DNA of 64,000 nt from contig JAKAFP010000001.1 of the NCBI GenBank assembly GCA_021825925.1, positions 434,001 through 498,000 of the forward strand, in the 5' to 3' direction. The notes below the pieces were generated by a model, which was given only the letters and a program-made list of their open reading frames with translations, was not told where the DNA came from and searched no databases. Source of the DNA: Chloroflexota bacterium. Lineage in GTDB: Bacteria > Chloroflexota > Anaerolineae > Anaerolineales > Anaerolineaceae. Both the position numbers and the translations under genes were made by a program. Each line of letters starts with the position of its first letter. The first letter of the stretch is position 1. Below, piece after piece: positions 46,381 through 55,817 of this stretch.

Positions 46381-47850
46381 ATGGTCAAAAATCAGGTCCA
46401 ACTCATTACTTATCCAGATTCTTTGGGCGGCGATCTTAAAAATCTGAATTTTGTCGTAGAGAATTATTTCTCTGGCCTCTTCACTGGAGGAATCCATATC
46501 CTTCCTCCTTTTCCGTCCTCTGGTGATCGAGGTTTTGCCCCATTGACTTATCTTGATATCGAACCATCTTTTGGCACATGGAATGATATTAAGCAGATCG
46601 GCGAGAAACACGCAGTATTACTGGATTTGATGGTAAACCATATTTCTGCCCAATCTCCATTTTTCCAAGATTTTCTCAAATCTGGATCTGACTCTCAATA
46701 TGCAGATCTTTTCATCCCGCTAGAAAAACAATGGCCTGATGGAAATCCTCTCCAAACAGATATTGAAAAAATGTTTTTGCGAAGAGAAAAACCGTATTCA
46801 GAGTTTATGATTGAAAAAACTGGAAAAAACCAAAAAGTCTGGACAACTTTTGGTAAGACCAATCCCTCGGAACAGATTGATTTGGATATTTACTCTCCAA
46901 TCACGATTGACCTTTTTAAACAGTTTTTAACCACGTTCAGCAAAAATAATGTCAAGATTGTACGTTTGGATGCTGTTGGGTATGTCACCAAAAAACTTGG
47001 AACCTCATGTTTTTTTGTTGAACCAGAAATCTATAATTTTTTGGATTGGTTTCAACAATTGGCAGAAACAATGCAGATCGAAGTCTTACCTGAAATCCAT
47101 GCTGATTATCAGACTCAATTTAAATTGGCTGATAAAGGGTATTGGATCTATGATTTTATTCTTCCCTATACAATCCTCGAGGTGTTGGTTACAAGATCAA
47201 GCAAGAATTTAAAAGACTATCTACGCATCAGGCCTCACCATCAATTTACAATGTTGGATTGCCACGATGGTGTACCGATTAAGCCAGATCTCGATGGTTT
47301 GTATCAAGGTGGTAATGTTCGAAAAGTGGTTGATTTTTGCAAGTCAAATGGTGCAAATTTCAGCCTGATCTTATCTCAAGCCCATAAGGATCCTGACGGA
47401 TTTGATGTGCATCAGATTAGAGGCACGTATTATTCACTTTTGGGTTGTGATGATTCGGCATATTTAATTTCCCGAGCCATTCAATTCTTTACTCCAGGAA
47501 TTCCCCAAGTTTATTATGTTGGTTTATTGGCTGGAAGAAATGATGTGGAGGCGGTAAAAAAGACAGGCGAAGGTAGAGAACTCAACCGACACAATTATTC
47601 TCTCGAAGAAATTGACACTGAAGTTAATCGAGACGTCGTAAAAAAATTACTTGAATTGATCAGGTTTCGAAACACACATCCTGCATTTGCAGGTGAGTTT
47701 AAAGTGGAACAAAGTGACGATGAGTCTTTAATTCTTTCTTGGACAACTCAAGACAATATGGCCAGACTAAGCGTTGACTTTAAAATCTTGGCTGGTGAAA
47801 TTGTGTACACTGATCTGAACACAAAAGGGCATAAGATAATCCATCTGTAA
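46381..47850 (+). CDS. GH13_18 phosphorylase, probably sucrose-6'-phosphate or sucrose phosphorylase
   Basis: The 489-residue enzyme matches sucrose phosphorylase throughout: NQVQLITYPDSLGGDLKNL at the N-terminus, ILPPFPSS, VRLDAVGYVTKKLGTSCF with the nucleophile Asp197, LPEIHADY with the acid/base Glu238, and MLDCHDGV with Asp296. Where classical sucrose phosphorylases have a Pro before the conserved Arg and a Tyr before the loop Gln, this protein has Arg134-Arg135 and His344-Gln345. I recall that Arg134 and His344 bind the 6'-phosphate in sucrose-6'-phosphate phosphorylase. It would yield glucose-1-phosphate plus fructose or fructose-6-phosphate. It begins 12 bases after the kinase gene. 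Confidence 0.88.
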   Translation: MVKNQVQLITYPDSLGGDLKNLNFVVENYFSGLFTGGIHILPPFPSSGDRGFAPLTYLDIEPSFGTWNDIKQIGEKHAVLLDLMVNHISAQSPFFQDFLKSGSDSQYADLFIPLEKQWPDGNPLQTDIEKMFLRREKPYSEFMIEKTGKNQKVWTTFGKTNPSEQIDLDIYSPITIDLFKQFLTTFSKNNVKIVRLDAVGYVTKKLGTSCFFVEPEIYNFLDWFQQLAETMQIEVLPEIHADYQTQFKLADKGYWIYDFILPYTILEVLVTRSSKNLKDYLRIRPHHQFTMLDCHDGVPIKPDLDGLYQGGNVRKVVDFCKSNGANFSLILSQAHKDPDGFDVHQIRGTYYSLLGCDDSAYLISRAIQFFTPGIPQVYYVGLLAGRNDVEAVKKTGEGRELNRHNYSLEEIDTEVNRDVVKKLLELIRFRNTHPAFAGEFKVEQSDDESLILSWTTQDNMARLSVDFKILAGEIVYTDLNTKGHKIIHL

Positions 47851-47920
47851 TTCTTGTTGCAAGATTGAAAAAACAAGTTGGATTTTCACATGTCCTTTTT
47901 GGAATAATTGGGAGATACAA

Positions 47921-48895
47921 ATGCCTCTTACTTTTGATTATCCATTGGAACAATTAAAGAATTACAACGGAATTAATCCACGACCGGATGATTTTGATGA
48001 TTATTGGGAAAAAGGTTTAAGAGAAATGAGGTCAACCGATCCCAAGGTTGAATTAATCCCAGCTGATTTTCAAGCACCAAGTGCTGAATGTTTTCATCTT
48101 TATTTTACCGGTGTTGGCGGGGCAAGAGTTCACGCAAAATTGCTGCGTCCATCCAAGGCATCCAAACCACATCCTGCAGTATTGATGTTCCACGGGTATA
48201 CCGGCAACTCAGGCGATTGGATGGATAAGCTTGTATATGTAGCCCAAGGTTACACGGTAGCGGCGTTGGATTGCCGCGGTCAGGGTGGCCTGTCTGAAGA
48301 TAACAGTGACGTTGTTGGAAACACATATCATGGACAGATCATCCGTGGATTGGAAGATGCTTTGAGGGGCAAGCCAGAGAAGCTTCTGTTTCGTCAAATA
48401 TTCCTGGATACGGCCCAATTAGCCAAAATCGTCATGGAAATGCCAGATGTTGACCCGGATCGGGTTGGAGCTACAGGCGGCAGCCAGGGAGGCGCCTTAA
48501 CAGTAGCATGTACCGCTTTGGAACCTCGAATCAAACTTGCCGCTCCTTTTTATCCCTTTTTGAGTGATTACAAGCGCGTTTGGGATATGGATCAGGGGGA
48601 ACAGGCATATTTAGAATTGCGTGAGTATTTCCGCTTTTTCGATCCAAATCATGAGAAAGAAAGCAAGGTTTTCGAAGCGCTTGGGTATGTTGATATTCAG
48701 AATCTGGCACCTCGTATTCGCTCAAAAATCCTCTGGGCAATCGGTCTGAAGGATACCGTTTGTCCTCCATCCTCTCAGTTTGCGACCTATAACAAGATCA
48801 ATTCAGAAAAAGAAATGGTGTTTTTCCCTGATTACGCGCATGAACCTTTACCAGGATTGGCAGATAGAATATTCCAGTTTTTCATGAAGTTGTGA
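47921..48895 (+). CDS. CE7 acetyl esterase (acetylxylan esterase / cephalosporin-C deacetylase family)
   Basis: The 324-residue alpha/beta hydrolase has the CE7 signature: DCRGQGG, GGSQGG with the nucleophile Ser near 188, the acid in GLKDTVCPPS (about 276) and the base in YAHEPLP (about 306). CE7 enzymes remove acetyl groups from small acetylated sugars in the cytoplasm; no signal peptide is present here. It closes the LacI-regulated operon after the phosphorylase, so the imported sugar may be acetylated. Confidence 0.9.
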   Translation: MPLTFDYPLEQLKNYNGINPRPDDFDDYWEKGLREMRSTDPKVELIPADFQAPSAECFHLYFTGVGGARVHAKLLRPSKASKPHPAVLMFHGYTGNSGDWMDKLVYVAQGYTVAALDCRGQGGLSEDNSDVVGNTYHGQIIRGLEDALRGKPEKLLFRQIFLDTAQLAKIVMEMPDVDPDRVGATGGSQGGALTVACTALEPRIKLAAPFYPFLSDYKRVWDMDQGEQAYLELREYFRFFDPNHEKESKVFEALGYVDIQNLAPRIRSKILWAIGLKDTVCPPSSQFATYNKINSEKEMVFFPDYAHEPLPGLADRIFQFFMKL

Positions 48896-49062
48896 TGGAT
48901 AACTGAATTAGAACCAAGCACTTATTAGAACTATACCAAAGTTGCTCTTCTTTCTTTTTGTAGTACAGATGGTTTGATAATAGCTTAGCATGGGTTTATA
49001 CAAACTCCAAGCAAAAGCTATTATTGTTTAAAATGAAGATGTTTGACGGTTGAGACAAATTT

Positions 49063-51558
49063 CTACAACAAATTCACTGGGTCCACAGTAATTTCCACCT
49101 CAATGCCGGCAGGCTGCCAGGTCGTGAGCGGATGGGCACGGATCAGTTCCACCGGCCGCTGTCCGCGCAGCAAGATCTGCCAGCGGTAGCGCCCCGAACT
49201 TCTTTGATAGAAGCAGGGGGAGGGGCCGATCATCACGATCTCTTCCCAATCTTTTTCAAACAGCCAATGGCGGATGCGCTCACCGGTTTCCAGTGCGGCG
49301 TGTTCCAACTGGTTGGCGTTGTAATGGCTGAGTTCGATCTTTACCAGCCTGGAAAAGGGTGGATAACCCGTTTCCTGCCGGTATTGCAGCTCCATTTTTT
49401 CAAAACCGGCAAAGTCATAAACAGCCGCTTTTTGAATGGCGTAATGGTCGGGTTGAAAGGTTTGCAAGATCACTTTTCCACCCTGAGAACTGCGTCCTGC
49501 CCGGCCTGCCACCTGGGTGATCAATTGGTAAGTGCGTTCGGGTGCCCTGAAATCAGGCAGATTTAAGCTTACATCAGCCAGCACTACACCCACCAGAGTC
49601 ACGTTGGGCAGGTCAAGCCCCTTGGCGATCATTTGGGTGCCAATGAGGATGTCAGCACGTCCTTGAGCAAAGTGTTCCATGATCAGGTCGTGGGCGCCTT
49701 TCTTTCTCGCGGTGTCAGCATCCCAACGCAAGGTTCTGGCCTTCGGGAATAACTCGGTGATCATTTTTTGCAGGCTTTCGGTGCCCAGACCAAACTGCTT
49801 GATGCGTGTGCTGCCGCATTGCGGACACTTTTGGGGCATCTGGCGTTTGGCATTACACTGGTGGCATATCAGCAGGGATTCATTTTCATGGAAGGTCATC
49901 GGGGCATTGCAACGACTGCAACGCAGCACGTGGCCGCAGTCCCGGCAAAAAACATAAGAAGAACTGCCGCGGCGGTTGAGAAACAATATCGCCTGAGACC
50001 GTTTTTCAAGGATCTCGGCAATTCCGGCTTGAAGCGCCCGACTCAAAGGTGAACGATTGCCAGCCACCAGTTCTCCGCGCATATCCACCACTTCAATATC
50101 CGGCATAGGCAGCGAAGCAATGGGGGCGCCAGATGCGTCTGGATAAAGCGCCTGGTGTGCCAGCACGCGGTTGGGAAGTTCAAAGATGTTCCAGCGATTC
50201 TGTTTGAAAACAAAACGCTGCTCCACCTCGGGGGTGGCTGACCCCATAATGATCACGGCATTGGTCAAACGGGCATAGGCAATAGCGGTACTGACTGCCT
50301 GGTAGCGCGGTTCAACATCTTCCTGGTGATAAGAGCCATCGTGACACTCGTCAATCACGATCAAGCCTAAATCCTTGAGGGGGGCAAAGAGTGCACTGCG
50401 CGCGCCGACCACCACAGATAGCTCGCCGCTTCGAATTCTTCGCCAGGTGTCATAGCGTTCGCCGTCTGACAATTTTGAATGGATCAATCCCACCTGACCT
50501 GGGAAGCGTCCTAAAAAGCGGTTGACGGTTTGCGGGGTGAGTGAAATTTCGGGCACCAGAATGACGGCCTGTTTGCCAAGGCGAAGCGCTTCTTCCACTG
50601 CGTGCAGGTAAACTTCTGTCTTGCCTGAACTGGTCACACCCTGAAGCAGGTTGGGTAGGTTGGGGGCAGTGCCATTGAGTTGTTGTTTGAGCCGCTCCAC
50701 CACGGAAGCTTGTTCAGTGGTCAGTTGGGGTGGTTTGATATTTATCGGGTTGAGCCGCGCCAGCGGGTCGCGCTGGATTTCAACTTCGGAGAATTCAATG
50801 AAGTCATTTTCTGCCAATAAAGCCAGGTCGGCAGAGGTGGCACCGGTTTCGGCATAAACAAATGGCAGTTTGACTTCACCTGATTCGTTTTGCAGGAACT
50901 GAAGCGCTTTAAACCGGCGTTCACGTGCAGCGCTGCCGGACTTGCCCAGGCTTTTCAGGGCCTCATCCGTATCGGGCATGCAGATGAATTTCACCGCCCG
51001 GCCGGTTTTAGCCTTTGCGGAGGGAGGTTTCAAGATCGGACTGCTGAGAACAATTCCCTTTCTTACCAAACCTGGCAGGCTTTTCCGCCAGTCCATGTGC
51101 GGAAGGGAACGATCAAGTTGTTTACCCCGCAGATCACCTCGCGTTTGCAGCAGACTGACGATCCGGTGCTGCAGAGGGGTCAGTTCTGCGTCTTGCGGCA
51201 ATTCGATCAGCTGAACGAGGATATCAGCGTGTTGTGATAGTCCCGGTGGCAGCATCATATCCAGGCAGGCTGAAAGCGAGGTCAGGTTTTCTTCTGACAT
51301 CCACTGCGCCAGCTTTATCTGCTGAGGGGTGACCACCGGCTCTTTTTCAAGCAATGAATCCAGCGGTTTGGGGTTCGGAACTGCAGGGTCCTCTGTAAGG
51401 GTAACTACGATGCCTTGCGTGAGCTGTCTGCCAAAGGGAATGGTCACCAGCGAACCGGGTTTGACCTGGTCTTGCCATTCTTCAGGGATGGCATAATCAA
51501 ACAACCCTGTGAGTTGTGGGATATTCACCGCAACACGGGCATATCGTTGAGCGTTCAA
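49063..51558 (-). CDS. priA: Primosomal protein N' (replication restart helicase PriA)
   Basis: The 831-residue helicase reloads the replisome at stalled forks. It has an N-terminal DNA-binding domain (RVAVNIPQLTGLFDYAIPEE), Walker A GVTSSGKTEVYLHAV, a DECHD Walker B where DEEHD/E is commoner, and a zinc cluster of eight cysteines (CRDCGHVLRCSRC then CHQC and CPQCGS). Helicase motifs include LIGTQMIAKGLD and QVAGRAGRSSQGG. The start is TTG, overlapping the preceding stop by four bases (TTGA), so it is coupled to the MEMO-family gene. Confidence 0.95.
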   Translation of the reverse strand: MNAQRYARVAVNIPQLTGLFDYAIPEEWQDQVKPGSLVTIPFGRQLTQGIVVTLTEDPAVPNPKPLDSLLEKEPVVTPQQIKLAQWMSEENLTSLSACLDMMLPPGLSQHADILVQLIELPQDAELTPLQHRIVSLLQTRGDLRGKQLDRSLPHMDWRKSLPGLVRKGIVLSSPILKPPSAKAKTGRAVKFICMPDTDEALKSLGKSGSAARERRFKALQFLQNESGEVKLPFVYAETGATSADLALLAENDFIEFSEVEIQRDPLARLNPINIKPPQLTTEQASVVERLKQQLNGTAPNLPNLLQGVTSSGKTEVYLHAVEEALRLGKQAVILVPEISLTPQTVNRFLGRFPGQVGLIHSKLSDGERYDTWRRIRSGELSVVVGARSALFAPLKDLGLIVIDECHDGSYHQEDVEPRYQAVSTAIAYARLTNAVIIMGSATPEVEQRFVFKQNRWNIFELPNRVLAHQALYPDASGAPIASLPMPDIEVVDMRGELVAGNRSPLSRALQAGIAEILEKRSQAILFLNRRGSSSYVFCRDCGHVLRCSRCNAPMTFHENESLLICHQCNAKRQMPQKCPQCGSTRIKQFGLGTESLQKMITELFPKARTLRWDADTARKKGAHDLIMEHFAQGRADILIGTQMIAKGLDLPNVTLVGVVLADVSLNLPDFRAPERTYQLITQVAGRAGRSSQGGKVILQTFQPDHYAIQKAAVYDFAGFEKMELQYRQETGYPPFSRLVKIELSHYNANQLEHAALETGERIRHWLFEKDWEEIVMIGPSPCFYQRSSGRYRWQILLRGQRPVELIRAHPLTTWQPAGIEVEITVDPVNLL

Positions 51559-52415
51559 ACAGCCTCTTGCCGGGTGATGGCCAGTGCGCCGTAGCCAACC
51601 ACACTTGATGTATCACGGGATGCCCTGGCGGAGGTGCTGTGATTGAGCAGGGTGACCTGGTTGGCCCCCAGTGCTTTGGCGGTCCACAATACCAGTGCCA
51701 CCGCACCTGAGCCGCAGGCAAAACCTTCCTGGTCCGCTTCAGCTTGTAAAACACCTTGCGGTGAGAAACTGGTCATGCGGTTGAGCATTACCGTGTCCAG
51801 TGCATTAGCGGTGGATTCATCATAAAAGTGAGAAAGATCCGTGCTGGCCACCAGCAGGACTTTTTTGTCTTTGATTAAGTCGGCCAGTACTTCGGCGGTC
51901 TGGCTGAGAAGATCAGGTTCTGAAGACCTCACCATCAACGGCAACAGTCGAAAAGACTTGGATAAGGCGGTTTGTAAAAAAGGCAGTTGAATTTCAAGCG
52001 AATGCTCGCGGTCATTGGCAATGGCTTGTGCCGGGCTTAAGCCGGTCCCATTCAAATGATGGTTGAGATCTGTCAGTAGGGCATGATCCACTTCGACCTG
52101 ACCAAGCGGAGTGAGATAGAAGTCGTGTGCCGAGGTCAGCAGCGGATAGGGCAGGTAATCGTGCAGGGGAGAAACGACCACACACAGGTCAAAATCCATA
52201 CCCATGACCGCTCGATAGGCAAACCCTGCAGTCGGTCCTGAGTAGAAATATCCGGCATGGGGGGCGATCAACCCTGTCAACTGGCCGTTAAGTTCAGGCA
52301 GGCTGGCAGCCTCAAGGTAACCTTCAATTTCTTCGTGCAGTTTCACTGCATTTGAAGAATACCAGGAGCCTGCAATGGGCGATGGGCGGTTCGGATTAAT
52401 GGGTGTCATATTCAT
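51555..52415 (-). CDS. MEMO1-family protein (AmmeMemoRadiSam system protein B-like)
   Basis: The 286-residue protein matches the MEMO family: PIAGSWYSSNAVKLHEEIEG, GLIAPHAGYFYSGPTAGFAY, then EHSLEIQLPFLQ and STDLSHFYDE, and CGSGAV near the end. In many genomes it is encoded with AMMECR1 and a radical SAM protein; neither partner is here. The fold is related to ring-opening dioxygenases with a metal site. Its function in bacteria is not established. It is translationally coupled to priA. Confidence 0.88.
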   Translation of the reverse strand: MNMTPINPNRPSPIAGSWYSSNAVKLHEEIEGYLEAASLPELNGQLTGLIAPHAGYFYSGPTAGFAYRAVMGMDFDLCVVVSPLHDYLPYPLLTSAHDFYLTPLGQVEVDHALLTDLNHHLNGTGLSPAQAIANDREHSLEIQLPFLQTALSKSFRLLPLMVRSSEPDLLSQTAEVLADLIKDKKVLLVASTDLSHFYDESTANALDTVMLNRMTSFSPQGVLQAEADQEGFACGSGAVALVLWTAKALGANQVTLLNHSTSARASRDTSSVVGYGALAITRQEAV

Positions 52416-52446
52416 ACCTATTATACAAGTGCGTGAGGCTTAAAAC

Positions 52447-52472
52447 AAAAAACAGCCGGAAGGCTGTTTTTT
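52447..52472 (-). terminator. Bidirectional terminator after the minus-strand M23 gene
   Basis: AAAAAACAGCC and GGCTGTTTTTT pair around four bases. On the minus strand it ends in six T bases, nine bases downstream of the M23 stop. Confidence 0.85.
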
Positions 52473-52480
52473 GAGTCTGA

Positions 52481-53689
52481 TTAAGGCTGTTGCAGAAAAT
52501 CGTGCGGGTTGACTGCCCCATAAGTTTCGCTTCTCAACTCAAAATGCAGATGCGGACCCGAAGAATTGCCGGTGGTCCCCAGGGTGGCAATTTGTTCGCC
52601 CTGACTGACATTGTCACCGCAGTATTTCAAGAAGCTGTCAAGGTGGGCATAAACGGATTGCCATCCGTTACCGTGGTCAACCACGATCAGGTTGCCATAG
52701 CCCATGGTGTTCCAGTTTGAATAGACCACCACACCATCATCCACCGCGTAAACCGGGTTGCCGATTGAGCCGGCAATATCAATACCCCGGTGGTTGGTCG
52801 AGGGTGAAAAATCATAACCTGAGATCCAGGTTTCTGTGGTTGGCCAGATAAATGTACCGCTGCCGATGTAACCTGAAGTGATCGTTCCGCAGGCGCTGCC
52901 GGTGATGGAAGAAGTTGCCGGTTTCTCACGGGTATACTGTTCCAGCCAATCGGTAAATTCGCCGTATCCATGCGGAATGAAAAGCAGTTTCCCTACCGGG
53001 ATGTTGGGCAGCGAAAAATCGCCTAGCGTGGTCCGGTCCAGCTGGTTGCCAGGCCAATCCACGATATCATCCGGCGAGACGTGATAGAACTTGGCCACAC
53101 CGTTCAGACCGCTGCCTTCCGACCATTGATAAATGGCGCCATCAAAAGGTGGAATAAGGATGGTTACTCCCGGATAAATGTTATGCGGGTCATCGCCAAG
53201 GATGTGTTTGTTGCACCAAAGCAGCGATTCAGGCTTAAGGCCAAATTTTTCGGCGATACCAAAAAGGGTATCTCCTTCAACAATCGTATATTCGATCACA
53301 GTGGAGCGTGGCTTGGGTGGAAGATTGGTATGCAGTTGAGCCAGACGGAAGACGCTGAAACTGCTCGCGAGTACCGGGCTAAAACTCTCACTCATGGGAA
53401 CTATGGGGGTGGTCGCGAGGGAGCTAAGGGGCGCAGTGGGGATAGCACTGCTTTTCTCAGCCTTCAAAAAGAATTTGCTCATTACCCAAACGACCAGGGC
53501 GATCAAAATCAGTGAGGCAACTGCGGTTCCAATACGTACGGTTGGTTCTCCTAAACCAAAGTGCAGGATTTTGTTCCATACCTGGTTTAGGGTAATTGTC
53601 TTTTTGGTTTCGATCTGCTCTTCTGATTCCTGGAGCTGAAATTCATCTTCCGGTAATGATTCGGAAGGGGTATTCGGTTTGTCTGTCAT
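52481..53689 (-). CDS. Membrane-anchored LysM and M23 peptidase, copy 3
   Basis: The 402-residue protein has an acidic cytoplasmic tail, one membrane segment (about 55-75), a LysM domain (YTIVEGDTLFGIAEKFGLKP), a second LysM-like part and a C-terminal M23 domain with NHRGIDIAG and GPHLHFELR intact. It is the same architecture as the tandem pair at 38.7-41.1 kb but more divergent. It should hydrolyse peptidoglycan cross-links outside the membrane. It stands alone between a terminator and a divergent MFS gene. Confidence 0.9.
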   Translation of the reverse strand: MTDKPNTPSESLPEDEFQLQESEEQIETKKTITLNQVWNKILHFGLGEPTVRIGTAVASLILIALVVWVMSKFFLKAEKSSAIPTAPLSSLATTPIVPMSESFSPVLASSFSVFRLAQLHTNLPPKPRSTVIEYTIVEGDTLFGIAEKFGLKPESLLWCNKHILGDDPHNIYPGVTILIPPFDGAIYQWSEGSGLNGVAKFYHVSPDDIVDWPGNQLDRTTLGDFSLPNIPVGKLLFIPHGYGEFTDWLEQYTREKPATSSITGSACGTITSGYIGSGTFIWPTTETWISGYDFSPSTNHRGIDIAGSIGNPVYAVDDGVVVYSNWNTMGYGNLIVVDHGNGWQSVYAHLDSFLKYCGDNVSQGEQIATLGTTGNSSGPHLHFELRSETYGAVNPHDFLQQP

Positions 53690-53809
53690 TCTTTACCTCG
53701 AAAAAAATCATAACATCTTGTACCTGAATGGTCAAGAAATGGAGTAAGGTTGTCACTCCAACGAAAAGGGATATAAAATGAACCTGTGGTATAACAGAAA
53801 ATATATCTT

Positions 53810-55030
53810 ATGAAATCATTCAATATTAGTAAAACCTTCACGTCTTTAAAGTCACCCAATTTCCGCTTGTGGTTCATCGGTCAGGTGGTTTCGCTCGTCG
53901 GCACCTGGATGCAATCCACGGCGCAAAATTTCCTGGTTTATGAGTTGACCCATTCTGCTGCCTATCTGGCGATTGTGGGTTTTGCCAATGGCATTCCCAC
54001 CATCTTTTTTACCTTGATCGGCGGTTTGACCGCTGATCGGTTTTCAAAACGTAAAGTCATCGTGATCGCTCAATCCGCCATGATGGTGCTGGCAGGAATA
54101 TTGGCTTTTCTTGCTTTCACCAATTTGATCCAGCCATGGCACATCGTGGTACTGGCCTTTCTGCTGGGGGTGGCGAACGCCTTTGATGCGCCTGCCCGCC
54201 AGGCTTTTGTGGTGGATCTGGTCGAACGTGAAAACCTTGCCAACGCAATTGCTTTGAACAGCACCATCTTTAACCTCGGTGCCATCGTCGGTCCGGCCAC
54301 CGCCGGTTTGGTTTACGCCTGGCTTGGACCAGCCTGGTGCTTCACGATCAATTCCATCAGTTTCATTGCCGTGATCGGCGCTTTACTGTTGATGAAACTT
54401 CCTCCAAGGGTTGTACAACCTCAAAAGGGTTCACCCCTTAAAAACATGGCAGAAGGACTTAAATTTGTAGCCAATGAACCAAGGATTCGTCTTCTGCTGG
54501 GTTATGTGGCCGTGCTTTCGATCTTTGGCTTTAGCTTGATGACCTTGATGCCGGCCTGGTCGGTCAAGGTGCTGGGTGGTGATGTTAAATTGAACGGGCT
54601 GTTGCTGACCGCGCGCGGAGCCGGGTCATTGATCGGGGCGTTGATGATCGCCTATATCAGTTCTCACCTCGTGCGCAACAAGATTTGGCTAATGGGATGG
54701 TACTTGATGCCTGTGGCGTTGTTTGCTTTCGCTTTTATGCGCTGGATTCCCGGGTCAATTCTTTTGCTGGTGCTTTTGGGATGGTGTCTGATGTCTGTTC
54801 TCAACATCAGCAATGCTTTGATCCAGTCCTATGTGTCTGATCACATGCGTGGCAGGGTGATGAGTGTGTATACCATGGTGTTTTTTGGCAGTATGCCCAT
54901 CGGCGCACTGGTGGCAGGAGGGTTGGCGACTGCCTTTGGTGAACCCGCCACCGCCATGATCAGTGCCGGTGTGATCTTTTTGGCAACCATCGGGACCATT
55001 TTCTTCAAAAAGACCATCCAACAGTTTTAA
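53810..55030 (+). CDS. MFS exporter, EntS-like
   Basis: The 406-residue protein has 12 helices of the EntS/MFS_3 subgroup. Its N-terminus is SPNFRLWFIGQVVSLVGTWM, the loop 2-3 motif is GGLTADRFSKRKVI, and LGVANAFDAPARQAFVVDLV is typical of this subgroup. Relatives export siderophores, drugs or macrolides. The substrate is unknown here. An extended -10 (TGGTATAAC, 53787-53795) lies just before the start, giving a very short leader. Confidence 0.9.
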   Translation: MKSFNISKTFTSLKSPNFRLWFIGQVVSLVGTWMQSTAQNFLVYELTHSAAYLAIVGFANGIPTIFFTLIGGLTADRFSKRKVIVIAQSAMMVLAGILAFLAFTNLIQPWHIVVLAFLLGVANAFDAPARQAFVVDLVERENLANAIALNSTIFNLGAIVGPATAGLVYAWLGPAWCFTINSISFIAVIGALLLMKLPPRVVQPQKGSPLKNMAEGLKFVANEPRIRLLLGYVAVLSIFGFSLMTLMPAWSVKVLGGDVKLNGLLLTARGAGSLIGALMIAYISSHLVRNKIWLMGWYLMPVALFAFAFMRWIPGSILLLVLLGWCLMSVLNISNALIQSYVSDHMRGRVMSVYTMVFFGSMPIGALVAGGLATAFGEPATAMISAGVIFLATIGTIFFKKTIQQF

Positions 55031-55138
55031 ATTACTTTTCTTGGGGGAAAATTGGTTAATTAGTGCAACTTATTAATTCATGTATATAATTAACTTATCC
55101 GAACTCAAATTAATAATTATCTGTTTTCAATAGGCGGG

Positions 55139-55810
55139 ATGACAACGATGATTAACATAACGGACCTGCATAAGACTTATCGGCGTGGGGATGAAGTAGT
55201 TGAAGCCATTCGCGGGATCAATTTACAGGTTGATGAAGGTGATTTTGTTGTGGTGGTCGGACCGAGCGGGGGCGGAAAATCCACACTGCTGAACCTGATC
55301 GGGGGCATTGATCATCCCACTTCCGGGTCAATTCAATATGGAGGTTATGAACTTGCAGGGGCAAGTGAAGAGGCTTTGACCATCTTCCGCCGCGACCATA
55401 TTGGTTTTGTCTTCCAATTCTATAATCTGCTCTACTCATTGAATGCGGTGGAAAACGTGCAGCTTCCGCTGATGGCAAAACGGGTGCCGATGAAGGCTGC
55501 CCGAGAAAAAGCCATTCAGGTGCTTAAACAGGTCGGGTTGGCCCATCGCTTATCGCATCTTCCTTCCGAGTTATCCGGGGGGGAACAGCAGCGTGTAGCC
55601 ATTGCCCGCTCGATCATCGCCGAACCGAAACTTGTGCTGGCTGATGAACCCACCGGTGATCTTGATTCGGTCGCCACCCGGGAGATCAATCAATTAATGC
55701 ATCAGCTCAATCAAGAGATGGGCATTACCTTTATTGTTGCCACGCATAACCTGCTATTGACTGAAAAAGCCACCCGGGTTTGTGAGTTGAAAGACGGCAG
55801 GATTCAGTAG
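55139..55810 (+). CDS. ABC transporter ATPase, LolD/MacB type
   Basis: The 223-residue ATPase has Walker [10 protein letters not shown], the Q-loop FVFQFYNLL, the signature [14 protein letters not shown], Walker [13 protein letters not shown] and the H-loop THNLLL. The EFYNLL-like Q-loop and small size mark the LolD/MacB/FtsE branch, which powers FtsX-type permeases. It precedes two such permease genes by seven bases and the set forms one transporter. A TATAAT lies at 55085-55090. Confidence 0.94.
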   Translation: MTTMINITDLHKTYRRGDEVVEAIRGINLQVDEGDFVVVVGPSGGGKSTLLNLIGGIDHPTSGSIQYGGYELAGASEEALTIFRRDHIGFVFQFYNLLYSLNAVENVQLPLMAKRVPMKAAREKAIQVLKQVGLAHRLSHLPSELSGGEQQRVAIARSIIAEPKLVLADEPTGDLDSVATREINQLMHQLNQEMGITFIVATHNLLLTEKATRVCELKDGRIQ

Positions 55811-55817
55811 AGGTTCG

